The notes under the pieces: generated by a model
What the model was told of the DNA's origin: nothing
Databases searched by the model: none
Seen by the model: only the letters and a program-made list of their open reading frames with translations
DNA from: S010-25 sp964466455
GTDB lineage: Bacteria > Pseudomonadota > Gammaproteobacteria > SZUA-229
Reading direction: 5' to 3'
NCBI GenBank assembly: GCA_964466455.1
Contig: CAYXNL010000029.1
Location: 1 to 30,075, forward strand
Length of the DNA: 30,075 nucleotides
Program-made: the position numbers and the translations under genes
Shown here: positions 14,900-24,189 of the stretch, one piece after another
How positions within the stretch are numbered: the first letter of the stretch is position 1
Layout of the letters: the number at the start of each line of letters is the position of its first letter

Positions 14900-17788
14900 A
14901 TGAGTAGCTATCGCGTGCATGATTTTCTTCCCGGACAACGTTGTATTAGTAATGCTGAACTACAGATGGGTCTGGGTACCGTTCTAAGCATTGAAGTGCG
15001 AACGATTACCGTTATTTTTCTTGCCAGCGGGGAGACACGTACCTATGCCCGTCAGAGCGCCCCCCTCACCCGCGTAGCTTTTAGCGTAGGAGATACAATA
15101 CAAAGCCATGACGGAACAACACTGAAAATTACACAGGTAGATGACGAAGAGGGTTTGCTGTTTTATAGCGGTACGGATAAAACCGGTCACCATACTACGC
15201 TAGCTGAATCGGCACTGGATAATTTTCTCCAGCTTAATCGACCGGCAGAGCGTTTGTTCAGTGGTCAGATCGACCCTGAAAAATGGTTTGAATTACGCTA
15301 CCTGACGTTGGCAGCACAAAATCGTCTGTCTCGATCGGACCTCTACGGTTTAACTGGCTGCCGTACCAGCCTGCTCAGTCACCAGTTGTATATTGCACAC
15401 GAAGTAGCCAGACGTTACGCTCCCCGAGTGTTACTTGCCGATGAAGTCGGACTGGGTAAAACCATTGAAGCCGGTTTGATTCTGCATCATCAGTTACAGA
15501 CTGAACGCGCCCGGCGGGTACTGATTATTGTACCGGAAACACTGGTGCATCAGTGGCTGGTGGAAATGCTGCGACGTTTCACACTGCACTTTAAAATTTT
15601 TGATGAAAACCGCTGTCAGGATATTCTGGATGACGGTAATTTCAGCAATATTTTTCTTTCCGAGCAACTGGTTTTGTGCAGCCTGAATTTTTTATGCAGC
15701 AATGAAGAATATTTTACACAGTGTCTACAGGCACAATGGGATCTGATGGTAGTGGATGAAGCCCACCACCTGCAATATTCCAGCACTGGCGTTAGCAGGG
15801 AATATCAGCATATCGAACAGCTTGCTAACCAGACCCCCGGTGTTTTACTGCTGACGGCGACACCGGAACAACTTGGCAAGGAGGGCCATTTTGCGCGGCT
15901 ACGACTGCTCGACCCGGACCGTTTCCCCAGCTTTACACAGTTCAATATAGAAGAGAAAAAATATCAGCCAGTCGCGCAGGTGGTCGAACATTTACTTAAT
16001 GGTGCATTGCTGGACGAAAATGATTACCGCATACTGAATGCAACACTGGGGGAAGATAACCGAAATCTGCTCAATGCTGTGTTTAATGTATCAGACAGCA
16101 AACTGGCCGATGCAGCACGTCAGCAGATTGTTGAGCACCTGCTCGACCGCCACGGTACCAGTCGTGTATTATTTCGTAATACAAGAGCTGCCGTTCAGGG
16201 CTTTGCCCAACGTGAGCTTATTGCCTGCCCACTTGATTGCGATGACAGCTATTTAGCCAGTACAGATAATGTCCTTTCTGATTGTCTTCATCCTGAGCAG
16301 AACTTTCAGAAAAAAAACCATTCTGCAACATGGCTCGCAACTGACCCGCGAGTTCACTGGTTACAACAGACATTAAATGAGCTTTACCCGCAAAAGGTAC
16401 TGGTAATTGCCGCACATGCCAGCACCGCGCTGGATTTAACCCACCACCTGAAAGCACACACTGCTATTCATGCAACCACTTTTCACGAGGGGTTGAGTAT
16501 CGTTGAACGTGACCGTGCGGCGGCTTTTTTTGCCGATCATGAAACCGGTAGTCAGGTATTAGTTTGTTCCGAAATAGGCAGTGAAGGACGCAACTTTCAG
16601 TTCGCACACCACATGATCCTTTTTGATCTGCCGATTAACCCAGATCTGCTTGAACAACGTATCGGGCGGCTGGATCGTATAGGACAGACGCAAACAATCA
16701 GAATACACGTACCCTATATTAAAAACAGCGCACAGCAAGATTTGTTTCGCTGGTATCATGAAGGGCTACAGGCGTTTGAACACACCTGCCCTGCCGGACA
16801 TTCTGTTTATCAATGCGTCAGAGATCAGCTTCATGCTCTACTTGTTGATGTACATAATAAGACACATCCGCTGCGGCTTGAAAAACTGATTGCTGAAACC
16901 CGTCAATACCGGCAGGAACTTACTGAAACACTACACCGTGGCCGCGATCGGCTGCTGGAATACAATTCCTGCCGCCCACTGCTGGCTTCATCTTTAAAAG
17001 AACGGGCGGTAAAACAGGATGCCGAATCAACCATTGCCGATTACATGGATAGCGTATTTGACTGCTTCGGTATTGACTGTGATATTCATAGTGAAGCCTG
17101 TTATATCATCACCCCTACCGAACACATGATTAACCACTTTCCGGGGCTTGCTGATGAAGGGATGACGATTACCTATGATCGCCAGATTGCACTAACCTTT
17201 GAGGATACTAATTTTATAACCTGGGAACATCCCTTATGCAACACTGCTATGGATATGGTATTAACCAATGAAAACGGCAACACTGCTGTTACTGCAATAA
17301 AGTATGACGGTATGAAAGCGGGTAGCCTCATGCTTGAATGCCTGTTCTCACTTGAAGCGCCACCGATTGGTAACTTACAGACACACCGTTATCTGCCTCC
17401 CACCATGATACGTGTCCTCTGCGATGAGCGTGGCATCGATCAATATCAGAAACTGAGCCACGAACAGATTAATACCATGCATCAATTTGTAGAAACTGGT
17501 ATTGGTAATAAAATTATCAAGGCAAAAAATCGCATACTAAAGGCCATGCTAAAACGATGTGAGCAGTATGGTGAGATAAAAACAAAACAGGTTCTCGCTC
17601 TGGCACACAAAGAAGCAAATGAATCATTAAATAATGAAATCAATAGGTTAAAATATCTTTCTAATATAAATCCTAATATAAGACCGGATGAGATTGCCTT
17701 TTTTGAACAGCAGTTAGCTTCGCTGACTCAGGTACTGGACGCGACCAGACTTCGTCTGGATGCACTACGAGTGATCGTTGTAACCTGA
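14900..17788 (+). CDS. rapA: RNA polymerase-associated protein RapA (SWI2/SNF2 ATPase)
   Basis: A protein of 962 residues from ATG 14900 (E. coli 968). A TTG eight codons upstream (14876) is also in frame, and neither start has a good ribosome-binding site; the family's N-terminal 'LGQRxISD' block aligns with FLPGQRCISN, which supports the ATG. Motifs include the Walker A ADEVGLGKT (about 180-188), DEAH box VVDEAHH (about 284-290), LLLTATPEQLG, and helicase C motifs CSEIGSEGRNFQF and EQRIGRLDRIGQ. The C-terminal domain ends RLDALRVIVVT, as in the E. coli protein. RapA recycles RNA polymerase after termination. Full length with all motifs. Confidence 0.97.
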   Translation: MSSYRVHDFLPGQRCISNAELQMGLGTVLSIEVRTITVIFLASGETRTYARQSAPLTRVAFSVGDTIQSHDGTTLKITQVDDEEGLLFYSGTDKTGHHTTLAESALDNFLQLNRPAERLFSGQIDPEKWFELRYLTLAAQNRLSRSDLYGLTGCRTSLLSHQLYIAHEVARRYAPRVLLADEVGLGKTIEAGLILHHQLQTERARRVLIIVPETLVHQWLVEMLRRFTLHFKIFDENRCQDILDDGNFSNIFLSEQLVLCSLNFLCSNEEYFTQCLQAQWDLMVVDEAHHLQYSSTGVSREYQHIEQLANQTPGVLLLTATPEQLGKEGHFARLRLLDPDRFPSFTQFNIEEKKYQPVAQVVEHLLNGALLDENDYRILNATLGEDNRNLLNAVFNVSDSKLADAARQQIVEHLLDRHGTSRVLFRNTRAAVQGFAQRELIACPLDCDDSYLASTDNVLSDCLHPEQNFQKKNHSATWLATDPRVHWLQQTLNELYPQKVLVIAAHASTALDLTHHLKAHTAIHATTFHEGLSIVERDRAAAFFADHETGSQVLVCSEIGSEGRNFQFAHHMILFDLPINPDLLEQRIGRLDRIGQTQTIRIHVPYIKNSAQQDLFRWYHEGLQAFEHTCPAGHSVYQCVRDQLHALLVDVHNKTHPLRLEKLIAETRQYRQELTETLHRGRDRLLEYNSCRPLLASSLKERAVKQDAESTIADYMDSVFDCFGIDCDIHSEACYIITPTEHMINHFPGLADEGMTITYDRQIALTFEDTNFITWEHPLCNTAMDMVLTNENGNTAVTAIKYDGMKAGSLMLECLFSLEAPPIGNLQTHRYLPPTMIRVLCDERGIDQYQKLSHEQINTMHQFVETGIGNKIIKAKNRILKAMLKRCEQYGEIKTKQVLALAHKEANESLNNEINRLKYLSNINPNIRPDEIAFFEQQLASLTQVLDATRLRLDALRVIVVT

Positions 17789-17865
17789 CTGGCAATTAAA
17801 ATTATGTAATCAGCTACCTGTTAACGTAATATACGCAAATCGGTAAAAATAAAAAAGGATTCTCG

Positions 17866-20025
17866 TTGACTTTCAACCCTCTCAAACTTTCCCCCTTCCA
17901 ACGTGTTATTGCCAGTCTGATACTTGGCATAGGTACGGGAATTTTCTTTGGTGAACCAGCAGGCAAACTGGAGCTTCTCGGTAATATCTATATAAAACTT
18001 TTACAAATGACGGTTATACCATACATTCTAGTGTCATTAATTGGTGGTCTGGGTCGGCTGGATATGTCCATGGCAAAACGTATCGGTATTAAGGGTGGAT
18101 TACTGATTTTATTTATCTGGACGCTGACGATGTTATCGTTATTATTACTGCCGCTGGCCTATCCAAACTGGACCTCAGCATCCTTTTTCAGTACCTCTAT
18201 GGTTAGCGAAACCCCACCACTGAATTTATTAAATCTGTATATCCCGGCCAACCCCTTTTACTCTATGGCAAATACGCTGGTACCGGCAATTGTGCTATTC
18301 AGTATCTTCCTCGGCATTGCCATGATTACAGTAAAAAATAAAGACAATTTTTTACTCAGTCTGCAAAACTTGAGTGATGCTTTAATGAAAATTGCTTCAG
18401 TGGTGGCTAAATCGGCACCGATTGGTATTTTTGCTCTTTCCGCTGCCGCTGCTGGTACGCTGGATGTTGCAGCATTAAGCCGGTTACAGATATACCTCTG
18501 GGTATATCTTGTACTGTGGTTGATATTTGCTATTTTTACCCTGCCTATGCTGGTTGCCTGGGCCACCCCACTGTCCTATCGCGAGGTTTTAAAAGATGCC
18601 CGCCTCGCTATGGTTACTGCCTTTGCCACGGGTACCGTACTGGTGGTATTGCCAATGATTGCCGAACGCGCCAAACAACTAATTCATGACCATAAACTTG
18701 ATAGTAAGGAAGCTAATTCAACCATTGATGTACTGGTACCCACCGCCTACAGTTTTCCCAGTGTTGGTACATTGATGGGTATTGGTTTTATTATGTTTGC
18801 CGCCTGGTTCACTGGCTCGCCATTAAGCCCCGCACAATATCCTGCTTTTACTGTTATGGGAGCCCTGTCTTCATTTGGCACGATGGCCGTTGCTATTCCA
18901 TTTATGCTGGATTCTTTCAAACTGCCCAGTGATATGTTCCAGCTCTATCTGCTTGGTAGTGTGTTTACCATGCGCTTTGCTACCGCTATGGCCGCTTTAC
19001 ATGGCATTGTTATCAGTCTGATGGGAGCCTGTGCAATGATGAATAAGCTGAAATGGCGCAGGCTATTTGAAGTGGCTGCCGTCAGTCTGCTTATCAGCAC
19101 AATGATAATGATTGGTCTGGGAAAACTATTAAGCCACACCATCCCCTATCACTATACCGGTTATCAGCAACTAATTGCTCTGGATCTGTCGGGTAAACAG
19201 GCAACAGTGAAACAAACAACTGAACTAAAACCACTGGATGATAATGAGCTACATAAAGCAAGGCTGGATATCATCCGGCAACGCGGCACACTTCGCGTAG
19301 GCTATTTTAGTAACCGCCTGCCATTTGCCTTCAGAAATAAAAATGGCAAGGTAGTCGGTTATGATATGGAGCTCATGCACGCATTGGCTAATGATTTAAA
19401 CGTTTCACTGAAACTGGTAAAAATCAGTTGGAATAACGTAAGTACCGCATTAGCTAATGGTACGATTGATATTGCTGTCGGCGGTATCAGTATCAGTGTT
19501 CAACGTGCGCTGCAATTTAATTTTTCCAATAGCTATCTGGACGAAAATCTGGCGCTGATTGTACCTGATAATCGTAGAAATGCCTTTGCCGATTACAGTA
19601 ATATTCTACAGATGTCACGGCTTACACTCGGTGCCACTGCATTCCGATTTAAAGAAGGCTCCGGACAAGTTGCTTTCCCTCATGCCAGAATTATTAAAAT
19701 AACAGGCATAAGGGACTTTCTCAAAGAGAAATATCCACAAATTGATGCCCTGTTATATACCGCAGAAACCGCCTCGGCCTGGACATTAATTTATCCGGAC
19801 TGGACGGTAGTGGTACCTAAGGGTTTAAAAATAAAATCACCAGTGGGTTTTGCCCTGCCGAAACAACAACTCGCATGGCAGAATTTTATTAATACCTGGT
19901 TGCAATACCAGACCAAAGCCGGGCTGACAAATCGAGCCTATAAATACTGGATACTCGGGCAGGCCAGCAAGAACAAAAAACCACGATGGTCGGTAATCCA
20001 TGATATGCTGAGCTGGACTAGCTAG
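17866..20025 (+). CDS. DctA/GltP-type cation symporter fused to a solute-binding domain
   Basis: A 719-residue two-part protein. Residues about 1-420 are a dicarboxylate/amino-acid:cation symporter: LKLLQMTVIPYILVSLIGGL, the re-entrant region (KSAPIGIFALSAAAAGTLD), STIDVLVPTAYSFPSVGTLM and several hydrophobic helices. Residues about 465-695 are a family-3 binding protein: IIRQRGTLRVGYFSNRLPFA, GKVVGYDMELMHALANDLNV and IDIAVGGISIS, followed by a second lobe. The join is one continuous frame with no stop. Start is TTG with AAAAAGGA six bases upstream. The binding domain should sit in the periplasm and feed the transporter with an amino or dicarboxylic acid; this is inference. A RimK-like ligase follows 66 bases on. 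Confidence 0.9.
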   Translation: MTFNPLKLSPFQRVIASLILGIGTGIFFGEPAGKLELLGNIYIKLLQMTVIPYILVSLIGGLGRLDMSMAKRIGIKGGLLILFIWTLTMLSLLLLPLAYPNWTSASFFSTSMVSETPPLNLLNLYIPANPFYSMANTLVPAIVLFSIFLGIAMITVKNKDNFLLSLQNLSDALMKIASVVAKSAPIGIFALSAAAAGTLDVAALSRLQIYLWVYLVLWLIFAIFTLPMLVAWATPLSYREVLKDARLAMVTAFATGTVLVVLPMIAERAKQLIHDHKLDSKEANSTIDVLVPTAYSFPSVGTLMGIGFIMFAAWFTGSPLSPAQYPAFTVMGALSSFGTMAVAIPFMLDSFKLPSDMFQLYLLGSVFTMRFATAMAALHGIVISLMGACAMMNKLKWRRLFEVAAVSLLISTMIMIGLGKLLSHTIPYHYTGYQQLIALDLSGKQATVKQTTELKPLDDNELHKARLDIIRQRGTLRVGYFSNRLPFAFRNKNGKVVGYDMELMHALANDLNVSLKLVKISWNNVSTALANGTIDIAVGGISISVQRALQFNFSNSYLDENLALIVPDNRRNAFADYSNILQMSRLTLGATAFRFKEGSGQVAFPHARIIKITGIRDFLKEKYPQIDALLYTAETASAWTLIYPDWTVVVPKGLKIKSPVGFALPKQQLAWQNFINTWLQYQTKAGLTNRAYKYWILGQASKNKKPRWSVIHDMLSWTS

Positions 20026-20091
20026 AACAAAACAAGGTGATAATAAAGGTAATAATAATTTCTGATTTCTAATTTATTAAGGGGAACAGCA

Positions 20092-21069
20092 ATGCCATCA
20101 GTTGCACACGGCTGGATTTTATACCGTCCTGATTCCGGTCTGATTAAGCAGGAGAGTTACGAAATTGACCGGCTGGTCGAAACCGCACCAAAATACGGTT
20201 ATGAAGTTGAAGTGGTCAACCCGGATGAACTGTCATTTATTGTCGGTATTGATGGTGCGCGGAATTTATACCATAAAGGTGAACAGGTTAATCCACTGCC
20301 ACAATTTGTTATTCCACGCATGGGCTCAGCCACAAGTTACTTTGCATTAGCCACGATTCGTCATCTGGAAAAACTGGGTGTATATTCTCTCAACAGCTCC
20401 AGTGCAATCGAACTGGCACAGGATAAACTCTATCATCTTCAGGTACTTGCCGATGCTAAAATCCCGGTACCTAAAACCATGCTAGTACAGTTTCCGGTTA
20501 ACATTGATCTGGTCGAAAAAGAAATTGGCTTTCCAACGGTAGTGAAAACACGAGTTGGTACTCAGGGAAGTGGCGTACATCTCTGTGAAGATCGACAGGC
20601 ACTGTTTGATCTGTTGCAATTTGTTGAAGCCAATAATCCTGATGCTGAATTATTTCTACAGCAATTTTTACCAGAAAGTCGAGGTCGTGATGTTCGCGTG
20701 GTCGCTATTGGTGGACAAATTATTGCAGCGATGGAACGTATTGCTGCTGAAGGCTTTAAATCCAACTATTCACAGGGTGGTAAAGCCGTGGCATTTGAAT
20801 ACGGGCCGAAAAATGCGCTATCAGTCGCTGATTCAATGAAAGTGCTTGAAATGGATATGGCCGGGCTGGATTTTCTATACGATGATGAAATAGGTTTTCG
20901 TACACTGGAAGTAAACTCATCCCCCGGTTTCGAAGGCCTGGAAAAAGCCTGCAAGGTGGATGTTGCCGCTGCTATATTTCGTTTTCTCGATGTCAAACTC
21001 AGATTATCAAACAAACACAAAGCACGGCTAATGGGCTGGAGTAAACCAGCTGAGTGTAACCCCGATTAA
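20092..21069 (+). CDS. RimK-family ATP-grasp ligase
   Basis: A 325-residue ATP-grasp enzyme. A pre-ATP domain (residues about 1-110, with PQFVIPRMGSATSYFALATI) is followed by DKLYHLQVLADAKIPVPKTM, the ATP-binding GFPTVVKTRVGTQGSGVHLC, QQFLPESRGRDVRVVAIGGQ and the metal-binding LEVNSSPGFEGLEK. These are RimK features (glutamate ligation to ribosomal protein S6 or formation of poly-glutamate). AAGGGG precedes the start by seven bases. It is slightly longer than E. coli RimK (300) at both ends. It follows a binding-protein-linked symporter; a link through glutamate supply is possible but unproven. An S6 or other acceptor role is not shown here. Confidence 0.9.
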   Translation: MPSVAHGWILYRPDSGLIKQESYEIDRLVETAPKYGYEVEVVNPDELSFIVGIDGARNLYHKGEQVNPLPQFVIPRMGSATSYFALATIRHLEKLGVYSLNSSSAIELAQDKLYHLQVLADAKIPVPKTMLVQFPVNIDLVEKEIGFPTVVKTRVGTQGSGVHLCEDRQALFDLLQFVEANNPDAELFLQQFLPESRGRDVRVVAIGGQIIAAMERIAAEGFKSNYSQGGKAVAFEYGPKNALSVADSMKVLEMDMAGLDFLYDDEIGFRTLEVNSSPGFEGLEKACKVDVAAAIFRFLDVKLRLSNKHKARLMGWSKPAECNPD

Positions 21070-21100
21070 CCAGTACCGAAAGCCATGTACGTTCGACACC

Positions 21101-21114
21101 CGCATCCCTGCGGA
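21101..21114. repeat. Small REP-like hairpin after the RimK gene
   Basis: CCGCA-TCCC-TGCGG with an alternative CATCC/GGATG pairing lies about 30 bases beyond the RimK-like stop, within a longer text resembling the common 'GTCATCC-GCAGGGATGCGGG' type of intergenic repeat. No T-run follows directly, so terminator function is doubtful. Confidence 0.4.
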
Positions 21115-21300
21115 TGACGACCTTGAATAATAAGTGTCCGTTTCAGTAAAAAAAATAGATAATTGTGGGTTAATTATTTTGGTTCGATAACTTACTAAGG
21201 GGAATGCTAATTCGGTAAAAAAGTACAGGCTATGGTGACAAAATTTATTAATCCAGCATAATATACTCAATCGAGGTTCGTTTTTATTGGGAAATATTGC

Positions 21301-22344
21301 ATGTACCGGTTTGCATTGTTTGTTTTGCTGGCTCTATTTTATCAGTATGCGTACTCAGCCGAAATAGCCACTGAAAAATATAATAGTGGCTGGCGAGTAA
21401 ATACCGATAATGATTTATTCGCTGCACAGCATACCGACAGAGACTATACCGGCGGTCTTGCTTTTACCCTCTCCGGCAAACGTGTACAGACCTATCCACT
21501 GACAATTGATTCATGGCGTACCGATATTGATCGGCTGATTCATTTTTCTGCACTATACAAATTCCCCGATATACTATCGTTTCATAGCCAGCAATATGGC
21601 ATGACCCTGTTCACACCAGATGATATTGACAGTACCGCACCGGTATATAATGATCGGCCCTATGCCAGTTTATTTTTTATGTCGAATACCGAATTTACCG
21701 TTGCACCAAAGCATAATACCGCTTATTTATCCATTTTAACCATTGGTTTATTAGGTATGGATTTTGCAAAAACCGTACAGAGAAGCTTACATGGGTTAAC
21801 GAATTCCACCGTACCGCGTGGCTGGCAGTATCAGGTTTCATCGGGTGGTGAACCGACACTGATGTTTACTTATGGCGTGCAAAATAATATTTTTTCATCG
21901 CGCTACCAGCAATTAAAACTGGAGTATGAAGCTAATTTGGGTTTTATTACTGACGTTAATCTGGGTTTTAGCTGGCGATGGGGGCGATTGAATTCACCCT
22001 GGTGGATGTTTAATCCATATCAGTCGAAATACATACAGCAGTCGATGCCGGTTTTTTCAGGCAGAACCATTAAAAATAAACCGGCATTTTATCTGTATGC
22101 TGGTGCTCGGCTGAATTTGCGGGTCTATAATGCATTATTACAGGGACAGTTCAGGCACAGTGAGGTAAGAATTAATTATAAAGATCTAAAACATCTGGTA
22201 GCAGAGTACTGGTTGGGGCTGACTGGTGAGTTTGCCAGAACCTGGTCAGTCAGTATTTTCTTACGTGGTAATACGGATGAATTCAAAGGTCCCAATGCAA
22301 GATCGGTTCTCTGGGGCGGGCTGGTTTTATCACGTGCGTATTAA
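21301..22344 (+). CDS. LpxR-like outer-membrane lipid A 3'-O-deacylase (DUF2219)
   Basis: A 347-residue protein with a cleavable signal peptide (cut expected after QYAYSA, about residue 19) and alternating beta-strand text ending in an aromatic-rich strand (LWGGLVLSRAY). Family landmarks are present: NTDNDLFAAQHTDRDYTGGL near the N-terminus (Asn/Asp and Thr active-site region), NDRPYASLFF, and SLHGLTNSTVPRGWQYQ, where the His aligns with the catalytic His of LpxR, followed by GGEP. LpxR removes acyl chains from lipid A on the cell surface. It is the first of three envelope genes on this strand. The start lacks a strong ribosome-binding site. Confidence 0.82.
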   Translation: MYRFALFVLLALFYQYAYSAEIATEKYNSGWRVNTDNDLFAAQHTDRDYTGGLAFTLSGKRVQTYPLTIDSWRTDIDRLIHFSALYKFPDILSFHSQQYGMTLFTPDDIDSTAPVYNDRPYASLFFMSNTEFTVAPKHNTAYLSILTIGLLGMDFAKTVQRSLHGLTNSTVPRGWQYQVSSGGEPTLMFTYGVQNNIFSSRYQQLKLEYEANLGFITDVNLGFSWRWGRLNSPWWMFNPYQSKYIQQSMPVFSGRTIKNKPAFYLYAGARLNLRVYNALLQGQFRHSEVRINYKDLKHLVAEYWLGLTGEFARTWSVSIFLRGNTDEFKGPNARSVLWGGLVLSRAY

Positions 22345-22375
22345 TTATTTTCAGAACGTTTACAGATTAATTTGA

Positions 22376-23368
22376 ATGCATATAAAATCCATATCACCCC
22401 GCCTTTCCCTGTTGCTGACATTTTTATTGACATTTTTATTGGTGTTTCTAATGAATGATACCGCAGTAGCGCAGCAGCAAAATCCTCTGGCCGGGTTGAG
22501 TACCGTTTCTAATTCAGATATTCAGAATTCAGCTATCGACTTTGTCAATACCACCTCATCACCTGGTCTGGGAGGTGCAACACTTCACGTTAACAATGCG
22601 CAACGAAATTCTGATCAATGGCGATCCAATCTGGGGTTTAATGCAGAGATCACCCTGAAAGATCACATCTTTAATGCATACTGGGGACTTGGCCTTGTTA
22701 GTGGTTCATTAAAAGACAGTATTCGACTCACGGCAGATAACGGTCAGCCAGTAGTGCTTAATCTAAAGCGTAATATCACCTCTCTGCATGGCTCGCTGGG
22801 GCTTAGTTTTCCGATTAATGAACACTTCAAGCTACTGCCGGTTCTGACATTTTCTATTTCTAAGATGCAAACAAAAACAGCCGTTGATGGCCTGTTCAAT
22901 ATTAACAATAACCCGACTACAGTAACTTTTAATAGCAATACACAGGTGGCATCGACAACAGGATCTATCGATGCCCTCTATTGGTATTGGTATAATAACT
23001 ACAGACTGGAAGTGTCTGCACATTACAACATGATATACAATTATGCCTTCAGTAAAGATAACCCAATTCTTAATACTAATGCATGGAGTCAGACCGCACA
23101 GATCAAAAGCAGAATCAGTGGTCCAACGTCATTAATAACATCATCAAGGCCATGGCGCTGGCAGATATACATAAACAACACAAACTTTATAAATCAGAGC
23201 AAAACATCACTGGGCTACACCAGTCTGTTTGAAATCGGTACCGGACTGGAATGGCAGCTCAATATAAAACCACTGAACTGGTTTGGCTGGCAGTACGTTG
23301 GGATTAGTGCAGGTATTATCACCAGCAAAAATGTTGAGGGGTTTAACATAGGGCTGACAGCACGATGA
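22376..23368 (+). CDS. Outer-membrane beta-barrel protein, solitary autotransporter-barrel-like
   Basis: A 330-residue protein with an unusually long hydrophobic signal peptide (residues about 8-33, ending NDTAVAQQQ). It is partly encoded by a tandem duplication of TGACATTTTTAT at 22416-22439, which gives LTFLLTFLL. The rest alternates polar and aromatic residues in beta-strand fashion (WRSNLGFNAEITL, YWGLGLVSGSL, LYWYWYNNYRLEVSAHYN) and ends in a short strand. It resembles the 'solitary outer membrane autotransporter beta-barrel' family, but I cannot confirm this by eye. It starts 31 bases after the LpxR-like gene, and its stop overlaps the next start (ATGATGA), so the three genes form an operon. 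Confidence 0.6.
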   Translation: MHIKSISPRLSLLLTFLLTFLLVFLMNDTAVAQQQNPLAGLSTVSNSDIQNSAIDFVNTTSSPGLGGATLHVNNAQRNSDQWRSNLGFNAEITLKDHIFNAYWGLGLVSGSLKDSIRLTADNGQPVVLNLKRNITSLHGSLGLSFPINEHFKLLPVLTFSISKMQTKTAVDGLFNINNNPTTVTFNSNTQVASTTGSIDALYWYWYNNYRLEVSAHYNMIYNYAFSKDNPILNTNAWSQTAQIKSRISGPTSLITSSRPWRWQIYINNTNFINQSKTSLGYTSLFEIGTGLEWQLNIKPLNWFGWQYVGISAGIITSKNVEGFNIGLTAR

Positions 23369-23787
23369 TGAAGTTATTCTTAAGGCAACCATTATTAAAA
23401 CCATCGATAAAGAAAATAGCTTTTTTCACATTCCTGTGTCTATTACTGAGCAGTTGTGTACAGTCTCCTGTATTCAAAACAGAAAGCAATGCGCTTATTG
23501 AATCCAACTACCCAATCGTAGCTATCAACGGTGTCAAAATAGAAAAGACTTACAAACTTAATCTTAAAGCAGGTAAGAATTCTCTGGTTGTCGTTTACAA
23601 TACCTATCAATATGATTATTTCTGCACCTTTAGCTGGCTTGCAAAACCATCGACTGCATACGAGATAACGGACCAGGAAAACCAGTATCCACTCACACTC
23701 TATCGCTGGTACAAAAAAAATAGCTTATGGGCCATAAGGCTGGATCCGGTAGATCCACTGGAATGTATCCGAAAGCCAAAGTGGTGA
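23365..23787 (+). CDS. Lipoprotein of unknown function
   Basis: A 140-residue protein. After a basic start, a hydrophobic stretch ends in the lipobox LLLSSC (Cys at about residue 31), so lipidation and anchoring are expected; the residue after Cys is Val, not Asp, which favours the outer membrane. The mature part is short, with YPIVAINGVKIEKTYKLNLK and later YDYFCTFSWLAKP, suggesting a small beta domain of the kind seen in proteins that take up a PEGA-like fold. The start overlaps the preceding barrel gene. I do not recognise the family. The gene is convergent with the Kazal-domain lipoprotein gene. Confidence 0.7.
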   Translation: MMKLFLRQPLLKPSIKKIAFFTFLCLLLSSCVQSPVFKTESNALIESNYPIVAINGVKIEKTYKLNLKAGKNSLVVVYNTYQYDYFCTFSWLAKPSTAYEITDQENQYPLTLYRWYKKNSLWAIRLDPVDPLECIRKPKW

Positions 23788-23870
23788 TTCAGAACTTCCT
23801 TAGCTATATTGAGAGCTTTGCACGATGCAGGTTTTGTTAGTGCTGGTCAGGTTATCAGGAAGGTAGCTGT

Positions 23871-24185
23871 TTACTTGCAGGCGTCTGCGCTATAACTCAC
23901 CACTTTGGCATCAGAACACGCACTACAATCAGTAGCATAGGTTTTTGTGCTACCGTCACCAAGTGTTGCACATACGGGCATATATTGCATTGTACATATC
24001 TGCGGACGAGGTTCAATACAAACGGTGGATTTCTTGTTTCCATTTGCATCGGATAATTTTTCTACAACACGATAATGCTTTAATTCATCACTGGGTTTTG
24101 CTTCAAAATTTACGGGTAATTGTGCACAGGAAGAAACTAGTACGATTGTACAAATTATAAGTATCTTTGTAACCTGAGTTAACAT
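23871..24185 (-). CDS. Kazal-domain lipoprotein (putative serine protease inhibitor)
   Basis: A 104-residue lipoprotein: lipobox VLVSSC with Cys20, a linker, then six cysteines C56, C64, C72, C87, C90 and C103. The spacing C-x7-C-x7-C-x14-C-x2-C-x12-C, with YMPVC and KTY between them, is the Kazal inhibitor pattern. By analogy with ovomucoid (C-T-L-E-Y), the text ICTMQYMPVC places the reactive P1 residue at Met66 and P1' at Gln67, which would suit elastase-, subtilisin- or chymotrypsin-like proteases. AAGG precedes the start, four bases after the stop of the frameshifted lipoprotein gene, so the two are one operon. Inhibition is predicted, not shown. Confidence 0.8.
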   Translation of the reverse strand: MLTQVTKILIICTIVLVSSCAQLPVNFEAKPSDELKHYRVVEKLSDANGNKKSTVCIEPRPQICTMQYMPVCATLGDGSTKTYATDCSACSDAKVVSYSADACK

Positions 24186-24189
24186 TACC

